A stretch of 64,000 nucleotides of DNA from Actinoplanes philippinensis (GTDB lineage: Bacteria; Actinomycetota; Actinomycetes; Mycobacteriales; Micromonosporaceae): positions 62,001-126,000 of the forward strand of contig NZ_FONV01000003.1 of assembly GCF_900113015.1 (NCBI RefSeq), read 5' to 3'. The notes under the pieces are model-generated. The model was not told the DNA's origin. It saw only the letters and a list, made by a program, of their open reading frames with translations, and did not search any database. The position numbers and the translations under genes are program-made. Positions 17,650-26,419 of the stretch are shown here, piece after piece. The stretch's first letter is position 1. Each line of letters starts with the position of its first letter.

Positions 17650-18885
17650 GTGGCCGACGTCGAGCACACCATCGGCATGTTGCTGGGCACCGAGGACGAT
17701 TGGCCGCGCGCCTACGAGGCGTTGCTGCGGCGGCTCGGCGTGGTTTCCGGCACGGACGGGCGTAGTCATCGGGCCCGTCCGGTACGGGTGACGATCGAGC
17801 CGTTCAACCTGCGTGACACCCCGAGGCACGACCTGGTCATCGACCGGCTGGCGTATTGGTACTACCACCCGCGCGAGTGGCTGAAGAAGATCGCGCTGAT
17901 GGACGACGTGTACCTGTTGAACAGCCCGTTCACGTTCCAGTCGATGGAGAAGCACGCGGCGTACTGCGCGATGATGCGGCTGGGTCTGAAGGTGCCGGAG
18001 ACGGTGCTCGTGCCGTTCAAGAATCCGCTGGAGAATTCGCGGTGGGCCTACACGGCGGCCCGGTACAACCGTCCTTTCGATCTGGAGGCGACGGCGGCGG
18101 CGGTGGGTTATCCGCTCTGGATGAAACCGTATGACGGCGGCGCGTGGGTGGGTGTCTCGAAGATCCGGAACGCGGCCGAGTTGCACGCCGCCTATGACGC
18201 CTCGGGTGAGCGGCTGATGCACCTGCAGGCGTCGATCGAGGACTATGACGTCTTCGCCCGGAGCCTGACCATCGGGCCGGAGACGATGGTGATGAAGTTC
18301 CGCCCGGAGCAGCCGATGCACGCGCGCTACGAGGTGGACCACAATTTCCTGTCGGCGGAGGCCGGCGACGAGGTGGTGACGATCTCCCGGCTGGTGAACG
18401 CCTTCTTCCGGTGGGAGTTCAATTCGTGCGAGTCGCTGATCCGGGGCGACGACGTGCACCCGATCGACTATGCGAACGCGTGCCCGGACGTGTCGCTGAC
18501 GTCGCTGCACTACTACTTCCCGTGGGCGATGACGGCGCTGCTGAGGTGGACGGTCTTCTGTGTGGTGACCGATCGGCGGCCACGGCTGGACATGGACTCG
18601 GCGGCCTATTTCGCGGTGGCCGACTCGGACCGCACCTATGCCGAGAAGCTGCGCGCCTATCGGGATCTCGCCGACGACTACTTCGAGACCGAGCGATATC
18701 GGGAGTTCTGCGAGAAGAGTCTGGGCAACGTGGACGACATCGTCTACGACTGGGTCTCCTCGGAGGAGTTCCACTCCCTGCTGCGTGAAACGGTCCGTGC
18801 GCACTACCCGGTGCACGAGCACGAGAAGTTCCTGGCCCACTTCGGCGGGTTGATCGATGCGTGGATCCGTGACCAGGGGCGTTGA
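17650..18885 (+). CDS. ATP-grasp family protein
   Basis: The 411-residue soluble protein has the order of an ATP-grasp ligase. An N-terminal pre-ATP domain carries V-Y-L-L-N-S-P-F-T-F-Q-S-M-E-K and then K-V-P-E-T-V-L-V-P. The ATP-binding lobe has the Lys of PLWMKPYDGGAWVGVSKI and the Gly-rich loop beside it, then Q-A-S-I-E-D-Y-D-V-F. The C-terminal half has an aromatic-rich stretch (D-V-S-L-T-S-L-H-Y-Y-F-P-W-A-M). Family members form amide, thioester or related bonds through acyl phosphates; the substrate is unknown. The GTG start at 17650 has GGGGAGG 5 nt upstream. It sits 10 bp after the esterase gene. The -35 hexamer of the GH9 promoter overlaps its stop codon. Confidence 0.85.
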   Translation: MADVEHTIGMLLGTEDDWPRAYEALLRRLGVVSGTDGRSHRARPVRVTIEPFNLRDTPRHDLVIDRLAYWYYHPREWLKKIALMDDVYLLNSPFTFQSMEKHAAYCAMMRLGLKVPETVLVPFKNPLENSRWAYTAARYNRPFDLEATAAAVGYPLWMKPYDGGAWVGVSKIRNAAELHAAYDASGERLMHLQASIEDYDVFARSLTIGPETMVMKFRPEQPMHARYEVDHNFLSAEAGDEVVTISRLVNAFFRWEFNSCESLIRGDDVHPIDYANACPDVSLTSLHYYFPWAMTALLRWTVFCVVTDRRPRLDMDSAAYFAVADSDRTYAEKLRAYRDLADDYFETERYREFCEKSLGNVDDIVYDWVSSEEFHSLLRETVRAHYPVHEHEKFLAHFGGLIDAWIRDQGR

Positions 18886-18911
18886 CGGCGTAACAGGTCC
18901 GCAACCAATAT
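18882..18911 (+). promoter_or_regulatory. Promoter of the GH9 gene
   Basis: TTGACG (18882-18887), an 18-nt spacer, then CAATAT (18906-18911). The expected transcription start is near 18918, which is the A of the chosen ATG, so the mRNA would be leaderless. Confidence 0.55.
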
Positions 18912-18917
18912 GTGTCC

Positions 18918-21125
18918 ATGCATCTATGGGAGCGCTCCCGCAACATAGCGGCAATATCTGTCCTCCTGATCGCCGGCGCCGCCGCGCCGGCCAGCGCCGA
19001 AGAGGTCGAACAGGTCGTCAACGGCGGTTTCGACAACGGCGCCGACCCGTTCTGGACCAACGCGGGCATGACGATCGGCCTCACCGACGGTCGTGCCTGC
19101 GTCGACGTGCCCGGTGGCACGGTCAACCGCTGGGACGCCGCGGTCGGCCAGAACGACATCGACCTGGTCGCCGGCGAGACCTACCGGTTCAGCTTCGACG
19201 CGAGCGGCGACGCCGGGCACGTCGTGCGGGCCATCACCGGCCTGGCGGTCAGCCCCTACGACACCTATTTCGAGCAGTCGCCGGTCCTCGGCGACTGGCA
19301 GCACTACGAGTGGACGTTCACCGCCACCGCGAGCACAGCGCAGGGCCAGGTCGCCTTCCAGGTCGGCGGCAGCCCCGACCCGTGGCGCTTCTGCGTCGAC
19401 AACGTGTCGCTGGTCGGCGGTGTGCCACCGGAGGTCTACGAGCCGGACACCGGCCCGCGCGTGCGGGTCAACCAGGTCGGCTACCTGCCGGACGGCCCGA
19501 AGACCGCGACGCTCGTCACCGACGCCACCACGGCTCTCCCCTGGCAGCTGCGCGACCGGTCCGGCAAGGTGGTCAAGAGCGGCCGGTCGACCCCGCGTGG
19601 CGTGGACGCCTCCTCCGGGCAGAACGTCCAGACCATCGACTTCAGCGGCTATCGCCGAACGGCCTCCGGGCTCACCCTGAGCGTGGACGGCGAGGTCTCC
19701 CGGCCGTTCGACATCAAGCCACGGTTGTACGACGGGCTGCGCGCCGACGCGCTGAAGATGTACTACACCCAGCGCAGTGGCATCGAGATCCGTGACGACC
19801 TGCGACCGGGGTACGCCCGCCGGGCCGGTCATGTCGACGTGGCACCCAACCAGGGCGACGGGGCGGTCCCCTGCCAGGCGGGGGTCTGCGACTACACCCT
19901 GGACGTGCGCGGCGGCTGGTACGACGCGGGCGACCACGGCAAGTACGTCGTCAACGGCGGCATCTCGGTCTGGGAGCTGCTCGCCGAGTACGAGCACAAC
20001 CGTGGCTCCCGCAAGCTCGGCCTGGCCATCCCGGAGAGCGGCAACCGGGTTCCGGACATCCTCGACGAGGCCCGCTGGGAGCTGGAGTTCCTGCTGAGCA
20101 TGCAGGTCCCGGCCGGCAAGCCGAACGCCGGACTGGTCCATCACAAGATCCACGACCAGGCGTGGACCGGCCTGCCGCTGCTGCCGCACCTCGACCCGCA
20201 GCCGCGTGAGCTGCACCCGGTCTCCACGGCCGCGACTCTCAACCTGGCGGCCACGGCGGCCCAGGCGGCGCGGATCTACGGTAAGTACGACCGGGCGTTC
20301 GCGGCCCGGGCCCTGACTGCGGCGCGGACCGCCTACGCCGCGGCGAAGGCGCACCCGGACCTGCTGGCGCCCGAGTCGGACGGGGTCGGCGGCGGCGCGT
20401 ACAACGACACGAAGGTCAGCGACGACTTCTACTGGGCGGCGGCCGAGCTCTACCTGACCACCGGCGAGAAGAAGTACGCCGTGGACGTCCTGGCCAGCCC
20501 GGAGCACACCGCCGACGTGTTCGGCCAGGTGGCGTTCGACTGGGCGACCACCGCCGCGGCCGCGAAGATCGACCTGGCGCTGGTCCCGAACCGGCTGCCC
20601 GGCCTGTCGAGCGTCAGGTCGCAGGTGGTCAAGGGCGCCGACAAGTACCTGGCGATCCAGCGGCAGCACCCGTACGGGGTGGCCTACGCCCCCGCGAACA
20701 ACGTCTGGGACTGGGGCTCCAACAGCGTCATCGCGAACAACCTGGTGGTGGTCGCGGCGGCGCACCGGATCACCGGGAAGGACCGCTACCGTGACGGCCT
20801 GCTCACCGGCCTGGACTACCTGTTCGGCCGCAACGCGCTGAACATCTCCTACGTCACCGGGTACGGCGAGGTCGCCTCGCAGAACCAGCACAGCCGCTGG
20901 TACGCCGCGCAGCTCGACCCGTCGCTGCCGCACCCGCCGGCCGGCACCCTGGCCGGTGGCCCGAACTCGTCGATCCAGGACCCGGTCGCGCAGGCCAAGC
21001 TGACCGGCTGCACCGGCCAGTTCTGCTACATCGACGACATCGGCTCGTGGGCCACCAACGAGCTGACCATCAACTGGAACTCGGCCCTGGCCCACCTGAT
21101 CGGTTACGTGGGCGAACTCGACTGA
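18918..21125 (+). CDS. Secreted GH9 cellulase with N-terminal CBM4-like and Ig-like domains
   Basis: The 735-residue product starts with a signal peptide (R-S-R-N, hydrophobic core, A-S-A-E-E cleavage near residue 28). Residues ~30-175 look like a CBM4/9 carbohydrate-binding module (V-V-N-G-G-F-D-N-G to [11 protein letters not shown]). A cellulase N-terminal Ig-like domain follows ([14 protein letters not shown]). The GH9 barrel begins near residue 280: [17 protein letters not shown] contains the catalytic base pair of Asp, and [11 protein letters not shown] carries the acid Glu. GH9 enzymes are inverting endo- or exo-glucanases acting on cellulose outside the cell. Candidate starts are GTG 18912 and ATG 18918; the latter coincides with the predicted transcription start. 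A CebR-like operator lies in codons 4-8, so induction by cello-oligosaccharides is expected. Confidence 0.93.
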   Translation: MHLWERSRNIAAISVLLIAGAAAPASAEEVEQVVNGGFDNGADPFWTNAGMTIGLTDGRACVDVPGGTVNRWDAAVGQNDIDLVAGETYRFSFDASGDAGHVVRAITGLAVSPYDTYFEQSPVLGDWQHYEWTFTATASTAQGQVAFQVGGSPDPWRFCVDNVSLVGGVPPEVYEPDTGPRVRVNQVGYLPDGPKTATLVTDATTALPWQLRDRSGKVVKSGRSTPRGVDASSGQNVQTIDFSGYRRTASGLTLSVDGEVSRPFDIKPRLYDGLRADALKMYYTQRSGIEIRDDLRPGYARRAGHVDVAPNQGDGAVPCQAGVCDYTLDVRGGWYDAGDHGKYVVNGGISVWELLAEYEHNRGSRKLGLAIPESGNRVPDILDEARWELEFLLSMQVPAGKPNAGLVHHKIHDQAWTGLPLLPHLDPQPRELHPVSTAATLNLAATAAQAARIYGKYDRAFAARALTAARTAYAAAKAHPDLLAPESDGVGGGAYNDTKVSDDFYWAAAELYLTTGEKKYAVDVLASPEHTADVFGQVAFDWATTAAAAKIDLALVPNRLPGLSSVRSQVVKGADKYLAIQRQHPYGVAYAPANNVWDWGSNSVIANNLVVVAAAHRITGKDRYRDGLLTGLDYLFGRNALNISYVTGYGEVASQNQHSRWYAAQLDPSLPHPPAGTLAGGPNSSIQDPVAQAKLTGCTGQFCYIDDIGSWATNELTINWNSALAHLIGYVGELD
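18927..18940. promoter_or_regulatory. CebR-like operator
   Basis: TGGGAGCGCTCCCG matches the 14-bp palindrome recognised by the LacI-family cellulose repressor CebR of streptomycetes (TGGGAGCGCTCCCA) at 13 of 14 positions. It lies just downstream of the predicted transcription start and inside the first codons of the GH9 gene, where a bound repressor would block transcription. I noticed no second copy elsewhere in the window. Confidence 0.85.
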
Positions 21126-21145
21126 CGCACCGCGGCACGCTGGAC

Positions 21146-21177
21146 CCCTCCCCGGCTCGCCGCACCGCCGGGGAGGG
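21146..21177 (+). terminator. Hairpin after the GH9 gene
   Basis: An 11-bp perfect GC-only stem (21146-21156 with 21167-21177) with a 10-nt loop, 20 nt beyond the cellulase stop codon. Confidence 0.75.
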
Positions 21178-21181
21178 ATCC

Positions 21182-21220
21182 GCGGATGGGCACGTGCACG
21201 ATCGTCACGTGCCCATCCGC
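21182..21220. terminator. Second hairpin overlapping the end of the STAS gene
   Basis: A 15-bp perfect stem (21182-21196 with 21206-21220), 9-nt loop. The right arm includes the last codons and stop of the STAS gene (minus strand), so it probably ends STAS transcription and backs up the GH9 terminator. Confidence 0.75.
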
Positions 21221-21558
21221 CAGCCCGGCGCCACACCGGCCGGCGGCAGCCCGAGCAGCGCGGCGAGCCCGGTGATCCGGAGCTGGCGGTGCACGAAATC
21301 GCTGGGGTTGCGGACCACGAGACGGGTGCCCTGGTCACGGGCCGACTGATGGCCGCCGGCGAGCAGGCCGACGCCGGTGGAGTCCATGAACGTCACCAGG
21401 GTCAGGTCCACGATCATCACGCGGGGGCGGTCCCGGTGCAGGGCGTCCAGCAGCGCCGCCCGCAGACGGTCCACCGTGGTCACGTCGAGGCTTCCGCGCA
21501 CGTCCATCACCGTCGCCCCGTCGGCCTGCCGTCGTGCCGTCATCGCGGCCTCGCTCAT
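21205..21558 (-). CDS. STAS-domain anti-sigma factor antagonist
   Basis: A 117-residue single STAS domain. It has the V-M-D-V-R-G-S-L-D strand, V-M-I-V-D-L-T-L-V-T-F-M-D-S-T-G-V-G-L-L with the Ser/Thr that is phosphorylated in SpoIIAA-type proteins, and a closing L-R-I-T-G-L-A-A-L-L. Such proteins, when unphosphorylated, sequester an anti-sigma kinase and free a stress or developmental sigma factor. The ATG at 21558 has GGGAG six nt upstream; a TTG- or GTG-initiated extension to 21639 is unlikely. Neither the matching anti-sigma factor nor a sigma gene is in the window. It is divergent from the amino-acid transporter and universal stress genes, which fits a stress setting. Confidence 0.88.
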   Translation of the reverse strand: MSEAAMTARRQADGATVMDVRGSLDVTTVDRLRAALLDALHRDRPRVMIVDLTLVTFMDSTGVGLLAGGHQSARDQGTRLVVRNPSDFVHRQLRITGLAALLGLPPAGVAPGWRMGT

Positions 21559-21784
21559 CACACGCTCCCGACCCCGGCGAACCGCTTGTCCGCATCCTCG
21601 GCACGCAGACTCCCGCGTCCGCCCGGAAACGGGGCGCACACGGCGTACGCCGCACGGGTTTCGCCTTCATGAAGTCGTGGAAACCGCAACCGGAGGGACG
21701 GCTTTCGGCGCATCGCGCCGATCATCTTGCGGCGCGTCCGCAACCGGGGTGACGGTGGCTGGAAGCTTGCTGAGAGGAGAGCCG

Positions 21785-23299
21785 ATGGCCGGGCGGGGGA
21801 TCTTCGCGGTACGGGACGTGCGTTCACTGATCTCGGAGACATCCGAGGAGGGCACCCAGCTCAAACGTGCGGTCGGGGCCACCCAGCTGACCGCCATGGG
21901 CGTCGGGGCGATCATCGGCACCGGCATCTTCGTGGTGATCGGCAAGGGCTCGTCGCTGGCCGGGCCGGCAGTGATCCTCTCGTTCGTGCTGGCCGCAGTG
22001 GCCTGCGCGTTCTCGGCGCTGTCCTATGCCGAGCTGGCGTCGTCCATTCCGGTGTCCGGCAGCGCCTACACCTACGCGTACGCCACGCTCGGCGAACTCG
22101 TCGCCTGGATCATCGGCTGGGACCTGATCCTGGAGTACGGGGTGTCGGTCGCCGCGATCGCGGTCGGCTGGGGCGGCAACCTGAACGCGTTCCTCGACGC
22201 GGCGTTCGGCTACTCCCTGCCGGACGCGATCTCGGCGGCCCCCGAGGACGGCGGCGTCTTCAACCTGCCGGCTGTGTTCATCGTCCTGGCCATCACCTTC
22301 CTCCTGGTCCGCGGCGTGACCGAGAGCGTACGCGTCAACCTGATCATGGTCGTGATCAAACTGGCCGTGCTGGTGTTCTTCATCGCCGTCGCGTTCGTCA
22401 ACTTCAGCACCGACAACTTCACCCCGTTCGCGCCCGAGGGGGTCGACGGGGTGACCGCGGCCGCGGCGATCATCTTCTTCGCGTACATCGGCTTCGACGC
22501 CGTCTCCACCGGCAGCGAGGAGGCCCGCAACCCGGCCAAGGACCTGCCGCTGGCGATCCTCGGATCGCTGGTGATCTGCACGGTGTTCTACGTGCTGACC
22601 GTGGTCGGAGCGATCGGCATCGCCAGCCCCGCCCAGATGTCGGAGTCCGACGCCCCGCTCGCCGCGGCCCTCGACCAGGGCGCCGGGCTGACCTGGGCGG
22701 CCGCGATCCTGGCGCTCGGGGCGGTCGTCGCGATCACCAGCGTGGTCCTGGTCATCTTCTACGGCCAGACCCGGATCTTCTTCGCGATGTGCCGTGACGG
22801 CCTGCTGCCGCGCCGCCTCGCCACCGTCAATCAGCGGTACGGCACACCCGCGCGCCTGACCATCGGCCTCGGCGTCCTGATCGCGATCCTGGCCGCGCTG
22901 GTCCCCCTCGGCACCATCGTCGAGCTGGTCAACATCGGCACGCTGTTCGCGTTCGTCCTGGTCAACATCGGGGTGATCGTGCTCCGCCGGACCCGGCCGG
23001 ACATGCCCCGCCCGTACCGCGTGCCGTGGTCCCCGGTCCTCCCCCTGATCGGCGTCGCCTTCGCCGTCTACCTGATGACCGACCTGCCCTGGGACACCTG
23101 GTTGCGTTTCGTCGCCTGGCTCGCGGTCGGTCTGGTGATCTACTTCGCCTACGGCCACCGCCACTCCCGGCTGCGCACCGCCCCCGCCACCGATCCGGAC
23201 GCCGTCCCGTCGACGTCCCCCGCCTCGCCGGGCTCCCCGGCCTCGCCGTCCGGGACAGCCGCTCCCTCCGTCCCGGACGACGACGGGACCCGATCGTGA
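21785..23299 (+). CDS. APC-superfamily (cationic amino acid) transporter
   Basis: A 504-residue polytopic membrane protein with about twelve transmembrane helices. The first helix carries M-G-V-G-A-I-I-G-T-G-I-F-V, the APC glycine motif for substrate binding. A-F-S-A-L-S-Y-A-E-L-A-S-S-I-P-V-S-G-S-A-Y-T-Y follows, and F-A-Y-I-G-F-D-A-V-S-T-G-S-E-E-A-R-N-P is the helix-6 signature of the cationic amino acid transporter subfamily (YfnA/CAT-like). A Pro/Ser-rich cytosolic tail ends the protein. The ATG at 21785 follows GAGAGGAGAGCCG. The next gene starts in the overlap GTGA at 23296, so transporter and universal stress protein are translated together, a common pairing. Confidence 0.92.
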   Translation: MAGRGIFAVRDVRSLISETSEEGTQLKRAVGATQLTAMGVGAIIGTGIFVVIGKGSSLAGPAVILSFVLAAVACAFSALSYAELASSIPVSGSAYTYAYATLGELVAWIIGWDLILEYGVSVAAIAVGWGGNLNAFLDAAFGYSLPDAISAAPEDGGVFNLPAVFIVLAITFLLVRGVTESVRVNLIMVVIKLAVLVFFIAVAFVNFSTDNFTPFAPEGVDGVTAAAAIIFFAYIGFDAVSTGSEEARNPAKDLPLAILGSLVICTVFYVLTVVGAIGIASPAQMSESDAPLAAALDQGAGLTWAAAILALGAVVAITSVVLVIFYGQTRIFFAMCRDGLLPRRLATVNQRYGTPARLTIGLGVLIAILAALVPLGTIVELVNIGTLFAFVLVNIGVIVLRRTRPDMPRPYRVPWSPVLPLIGVAFAVYLMTDLPWDTWLRFVAWLAVGLVIYFAYGHRHSRLRTAPATDPDAVPSTSPASPGSPASPSGTAAPSVPDDDGTRS

Positions 23300-24168
23300 C
23301 GGCCCCGGCGACCGGCCCGGTGATCGTCGGTGTCGACGGCGGCCCGTCCTCCGCCGACGCGGTGACCCTGGGCGGCTGGGCGGCCACCACCCTGGAGACG
23401 CCGCTGGTGGTCGCCGCCGTCCACCCGGCCCCGTCGGCGATCGGCTCGGGCCGCGTCGACGCCGAATGGATCAGCGACCGCCGGGCCGCGGCGGAACGCG
23501 CGCTCGACGACGCCCGAGCACTGCCGTCCCCGGCCGCCGAATACCGGGTGATCGCCTCCAGCTCGGCCGCACACGGCCTGCACGACCTGGCCGAGGAGCT
23601 GGGAGCGGCGCTGATCGCGGTCGGCTCGGCGGCGGCAGCACCGAGTTCCCGGACGTTCGCCGGCAGCACCGCCGAACGCCTGCTCGCCGGCAGCGTCTGC
23701 CCGGTCGCGGTGGCTCCCGCCGGCATGCCCACCCCACCCGGAACGCTCGGCCGGATCGGCGTCGCCTACGTGGACACCCCCGACGGCCGGGCCGCCCTGA
23801 CCACCGCGGCTCGCCTGGCGGCCCGCACCGGAACCCCGTTACGCCTGGTCACGGTGGTTGCGCACGGCGACGCGGCGCGCCCGTTCCTGCTGGGTTCGGA
23901 CGCCGAGCGGGCCTTCCTGGACACGGCACGCGAGTCGTACGAGGAGGCGCTGCGCAAGGCCGCCGAGTCGGTCCCCGGCACCCCGGTGGAGTGGGATTTG
24001 CGCTCCGGCGACGTCGTCGAGTCCCTGGCCGAGATGGACGACGTCGACGTCCTGTTCTGCGGCTCCCGAGGTTACGGCCCGGCCCGCCGGGTCCTGCTCG
24101 GCGGCGTCTCGGCCCGCCTGCTGCGCCGTGCCCGCCGCCCGGTCGTGGTCGTCCCCCGAGCCGCCTGA
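23296..24168 (+). CDS. Tandem universal stress protein (UspA)
   Basis: The 290-residue protein has two UspA domains. The first (residues ~1-140) starts with V-I-V-G-V-D-G-G and has a nucleotide-loop-like G-S ... G-S-T-A-E-R-L-L with several Ala substitutions. The second (~150-290) ends with C-G-S-R-G-Y-G-P-A-R-R-V-L-L-G-G-V-S-A-R-L-L, close to the ATP-binding G-x2-G-x9-G-(S/T) signature. Usp proteins bind ATP or related nucleotides and modulate survival or the activity of an attached or neighbouring transporter. The GTG start overlaps the transporter stop by 4 nt. It converges on the kinase gene with only 10 bp between the stops. Confidence 0.92.
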   Translation: MTAPATGPVIVGVDGGPSSADAVTLGGWAATTLETPLVVAAVHPAPSAIGSGRVDAEWISDRRAAAERALDDARALPSPAAEYRVIASSSAAHGLHDLAEELGAALIAVGSAAAAPSSRTFAGSTAERLLAGSVCPVAVAPAGMPTPPGTLGRIGVAYVDTPDGRAALTTAARLAARTGTPLRLVTVVAHGDAARPFLLGSDAERAFLDTARESYEEALRKAAESVPGTPVEWDLRSGDVVESLAEMDDVDVLFCGSRGYGPARRVLLGGVSARLLRRARRPVVVVPRAA

Positions 24169-24178
24169 CCGGCTCACG

Positions 24179-25162
24179 CTAGGCGCGGTGGCGGCCGATG
24201 TGGTCGGTGTCGTCGGCGGAAGGGGGCGAGGCCGGGTCGGGGGCCAGGGCCGAGGTCGGGGCAGCGGCGGCGCGTTCGGTCCACGGCGAGATGGTGGGTG
24301 GGCGGCGCTCGACCGGCTCCGGGCCGCGGAGAGGGACGTAGACGCGGGCGTCGACAGCCTCGGCCAGCAGCAGGGCCGCCACCAGGGCGGTGGGGCGCTC
24401 GGCCGGGTCGCGGGCCAGGCAGCGGGAGCACAGGTCGAGCACCTCGGGTGGGAGGAACTCCAGGTGCGGCAGCGGTTCGGGGTCGGCGAAGCGCTGGGCC
24501 ACCACCATCTCGGTGTGGGTGCGCGCCGACCACGGCAGGCGGCCGGCGAGGCAGTGGTAGAGCAGCGTGCCGAGGGCGAACATGTCGGCGGCGGGGGTGG
24601 CGGGGTGGCCTTCGAAGCGTTCCGGGGCGATGTAGGCGGGGGTGCCCATGACGGGGCCGTCCGGGTCGACCTCGGGGGATCCGACGACGGCGGCGATGCC
24701 GAAGTCGAGGACCTTCGCGCCGGACGGGGTGAGCATGATGTTCGCCGGTTTGATGTCGCGGTGCACCACGTTCTCGGCGTGGGCGGCGGCCAGGGCGGCC
24801 GCGACCTCGGCACAGATGCGCACCCCGATGCGCCAGTCGATCGGGCCGCCGGCGAGATGCTCGCTCAGGGTCTGCCCCTCGACGAGCTCCATCACGATGT
24901 ACGGCACCTCACGCTCGGCGCCGGGTGAGGTCCCGAAGTCGTGCACCCCGGCGACGTTGGGGTGGGCCAGCCGGGCGGCGGAGCGGGCTTCGGCGCGGAC
25001 CAGGGCGACCCCCGTCTCGCCGAGGGTGCCCTCCACGGCCGGGTGCATGATCTTGACGGCGACGGGGCGGTCGAGGACCCGGTCGTGGCCGCGCCACACC
25101 TCCGACATGCCGCCCAGGCCGATCCGGTTGACCAGCCGGTACCGGCCGCCCAGCGTCCGCAT
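24179..25162 (-). CDS. Soluble Ser/Thr protein kinase (Pkn type)
   Basis: The 327-residue product has a complete Hanks-type kinase domain: G-x-G-G-M-S-E-V (P-loop, residues 15-22), catalytic Lys37 (V-A-V-K), H-R-D-I-K-P-A-N (catalytic loop), D-F-G, and G-T-P-A-Y-I-A-P-E-R (activation segment end). Unlike PknB it has no transmembrane helix or PASTA repeats. The last ~60 residues are Pro/Ala-rich and disordered. It should phosphorylate Thr or Ser on cytosolic targets. The ATG at 25162 with AGGGGGTGCGA upstream is preferred over 25180. It lies between the Usp gene and the polysaccharide locus, 6.3 kb from a membrane protein with candidate phosphorylation motifs, but no direct link is shown. Confidence 0.93.
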   Translation of the reverse strand: MRTLGGRYRLVNRIGLGGMSEVWRGHDRVLDRPVAVKIMHPAVEGTLGETGVALVRAEARSAARLAHPNVAGVHDFGTSPGAEREVPYIVMELVEGQTLSEHLAGGPIDWRIGVRICAEVAAALAAAHAENVVHRDIKPANIMLTPSGAKVLDFGIAAVVGSPEVDPDGPVMGTPAYIAPERFEGHPATPAADMFALGTLLYHCLAGRLPWSARTHTEMVVAQRFADPEPLPHLEFLPPEVLDLCSRCLARDPAERPTALVAALLLAEAVDARVYVPLRGPEPVERRPPTISPWTERAAAAPTSALAPDPASPPSADDTDHIGRHRA

Positions 25163-25250
25163 TCGCACCCCCTGTCGCAACGTTCAGGGGCTGGCGTTAC
25201 CCGTCCGGACCAGGCACAAAACAACACACACTCGCACGGGAACAGAGAAA

Positions 25251-25287
25251 TGGCGGAGCCGATCACCTTGTGGGTGGGGCTCCGCCA
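25251..25287 (-). terminator. Intrinsic terminator upstream of the kinase gene
   Basis: On the minus strand, a 10-bp perfect stem (25251-25260 with 25278-25287, 17-nt loop) is followed directly by TTTCTCTGTT. It would stop transcripts from the glycosidase-like gene (stop at 25441) before the kinase promoter. A weaker 8-bp inverted repeat lies at 25343-25350/25377-25384. Confidence 0.65.
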
Positions 25288-25440
25288 CTCGACAGGGCGG
25301 CCGTTTTTCGCGCCCACCTGACGTCGACGACGACGTTAGGTCATCACCCCGGGAGGCCTGGAACCGGCCCCCACCTGGGGTGATCGCGCTCTCAGCTGTC
25401 ATCGTCCGCCCTCGGCCGATCACCCTGAGTCAACAGCAGG

Positions 25441-26352
25441 TCAGAATATTTCGGTACGCAGATCGTGCGCCCCGTCCGGCCGGGTGGCCTCGTAGTAGAG
25501 CCGCTGCCGTCCGCCGGGAAGCGTGACCAGGCTGAGGTAGCGCAGGCCGTGCGGCTCGTGCGGGCTGCCGACCGGCTCGCGGTCCTCGGCGGTGAGCGCG
25601 CCGAACGTGCCGTCGGGCAGGCGCACCCCGTGGGCGACACCGGTGCGCTCCTCCCAGTTCTCCCCGGCGGTCGCCCGGCCGTCGTAGGAGGCGACGATCC
25701 GGTCGCCGTCGACGACGACCGACGAGACGCGGACACCGCGGGCGTCCCATTCGCCGGGGCGGCCGGCCAGCGCGGTGCGCACCCAGGTCCAGTGGACGCC
25801 GTCGGGGCTCGTCGCGTACTCGGTGGTCATCCGGTCGGCGTCGTCCCACGACTCGAGGGGGTGCACCGACGCCCACAGGTGCCAGCCGTGCTCGTCGTGG
25901 TGCAGCACCGGGTCCTTGACGCCGGCGGTGTCGTCGCCGGCCAGCACGGTGCGGGGCTCGGCGTCGGCGAGACCCTCGGGGGTGTCGGCCTCGAGCAGGT
26001 CGACCCGCCAGTGCTTGGTGCCGGGGGTGGCGGCGCTGACGTAGAGCCGCCACCGCCCGTCGGGGGTGCGGGCCAGGGCGGGCCGTTCGAGCGACTCGGC
26101 GCCGAACCGGTCCTTGGTGATCTCGGCGACCACGGTGAACGTGAGCCCGTCGGCCGAGCGGGCCACCACGTTGGCGATCCCGCGGCCGGCGCCGATCGGG
26201 AGCCGCAGACGGTACGCCAGATAGACGTGCCCATCGGCGTGGACCGTGCTGGGGGCGCCGGACCAGGCGCCCGGCTCGGATCCGGGCGGCTCGACCACCA
26301 CTGTGGCGTCGTCCCAGCCGGGCAGTGGCAGAGCGGTGGTTCCGATGGTCAA
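25441..26352 (-). CDS. Glycosidase-like five-bladed beta-propeller protein (GH43/GH32 fold)
   Basis: A 303-residue soluble protein made of repeated strand patterns such as [19 protein letters not shown] and R-I-V-A-S-Y-D-G-R, as in the GH32/43/62/68 propeller superfamily. Candidate acidic residues lie in K-D-P-V-L-H, S-L-E-R-P-A and the Y-Y-E-A-T-R strand near the C-terminus. No signal peptide, so it probably acts inside the cell; substrate unknown. The TTG start at 26352 is supported by AGGGGAGCC six nt upstream. It lies 67 bp after the sulfotransferase gene on the same strand and may be co-transcribed, which would place it in the polysaccharide locus. Whether it is catalytic is uncertain. 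Confidence 0.7.
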   Translation of the reverse strand: MTIGTTALPLPGWDDATVVVEPPGSEPGAWSGAPSTVHADGHVYLAYRLRLPIGAGRGIANVVARSADGLTFTVVAEITKDRFGAESLERPALARTPDGRWRLYVSAATPGTKHWRVDLLEADTPEGLADAEPRTVLAGDDTAGVKDPVLHHDEHGWHLWASVHPLESWDDADRMTTEYATSPDGVHWTWVRTALAGRPGEWDARGVRVSSVVVDGDRIVASYDGRATAGENWEERTGVAHGVRLPDGTFGALTAEDREPVGSPHEPHGLRYLSLVTLPGGRQRLYYEATRPDGAHDLRTEIF

Positions 26353-26419
26353 CGCGGCTCCCCTGGGTAGTCGGGCGACGAACCCGTCAAGTTTGCATCA
26401 TCTATCGGGTTTATGGGGT

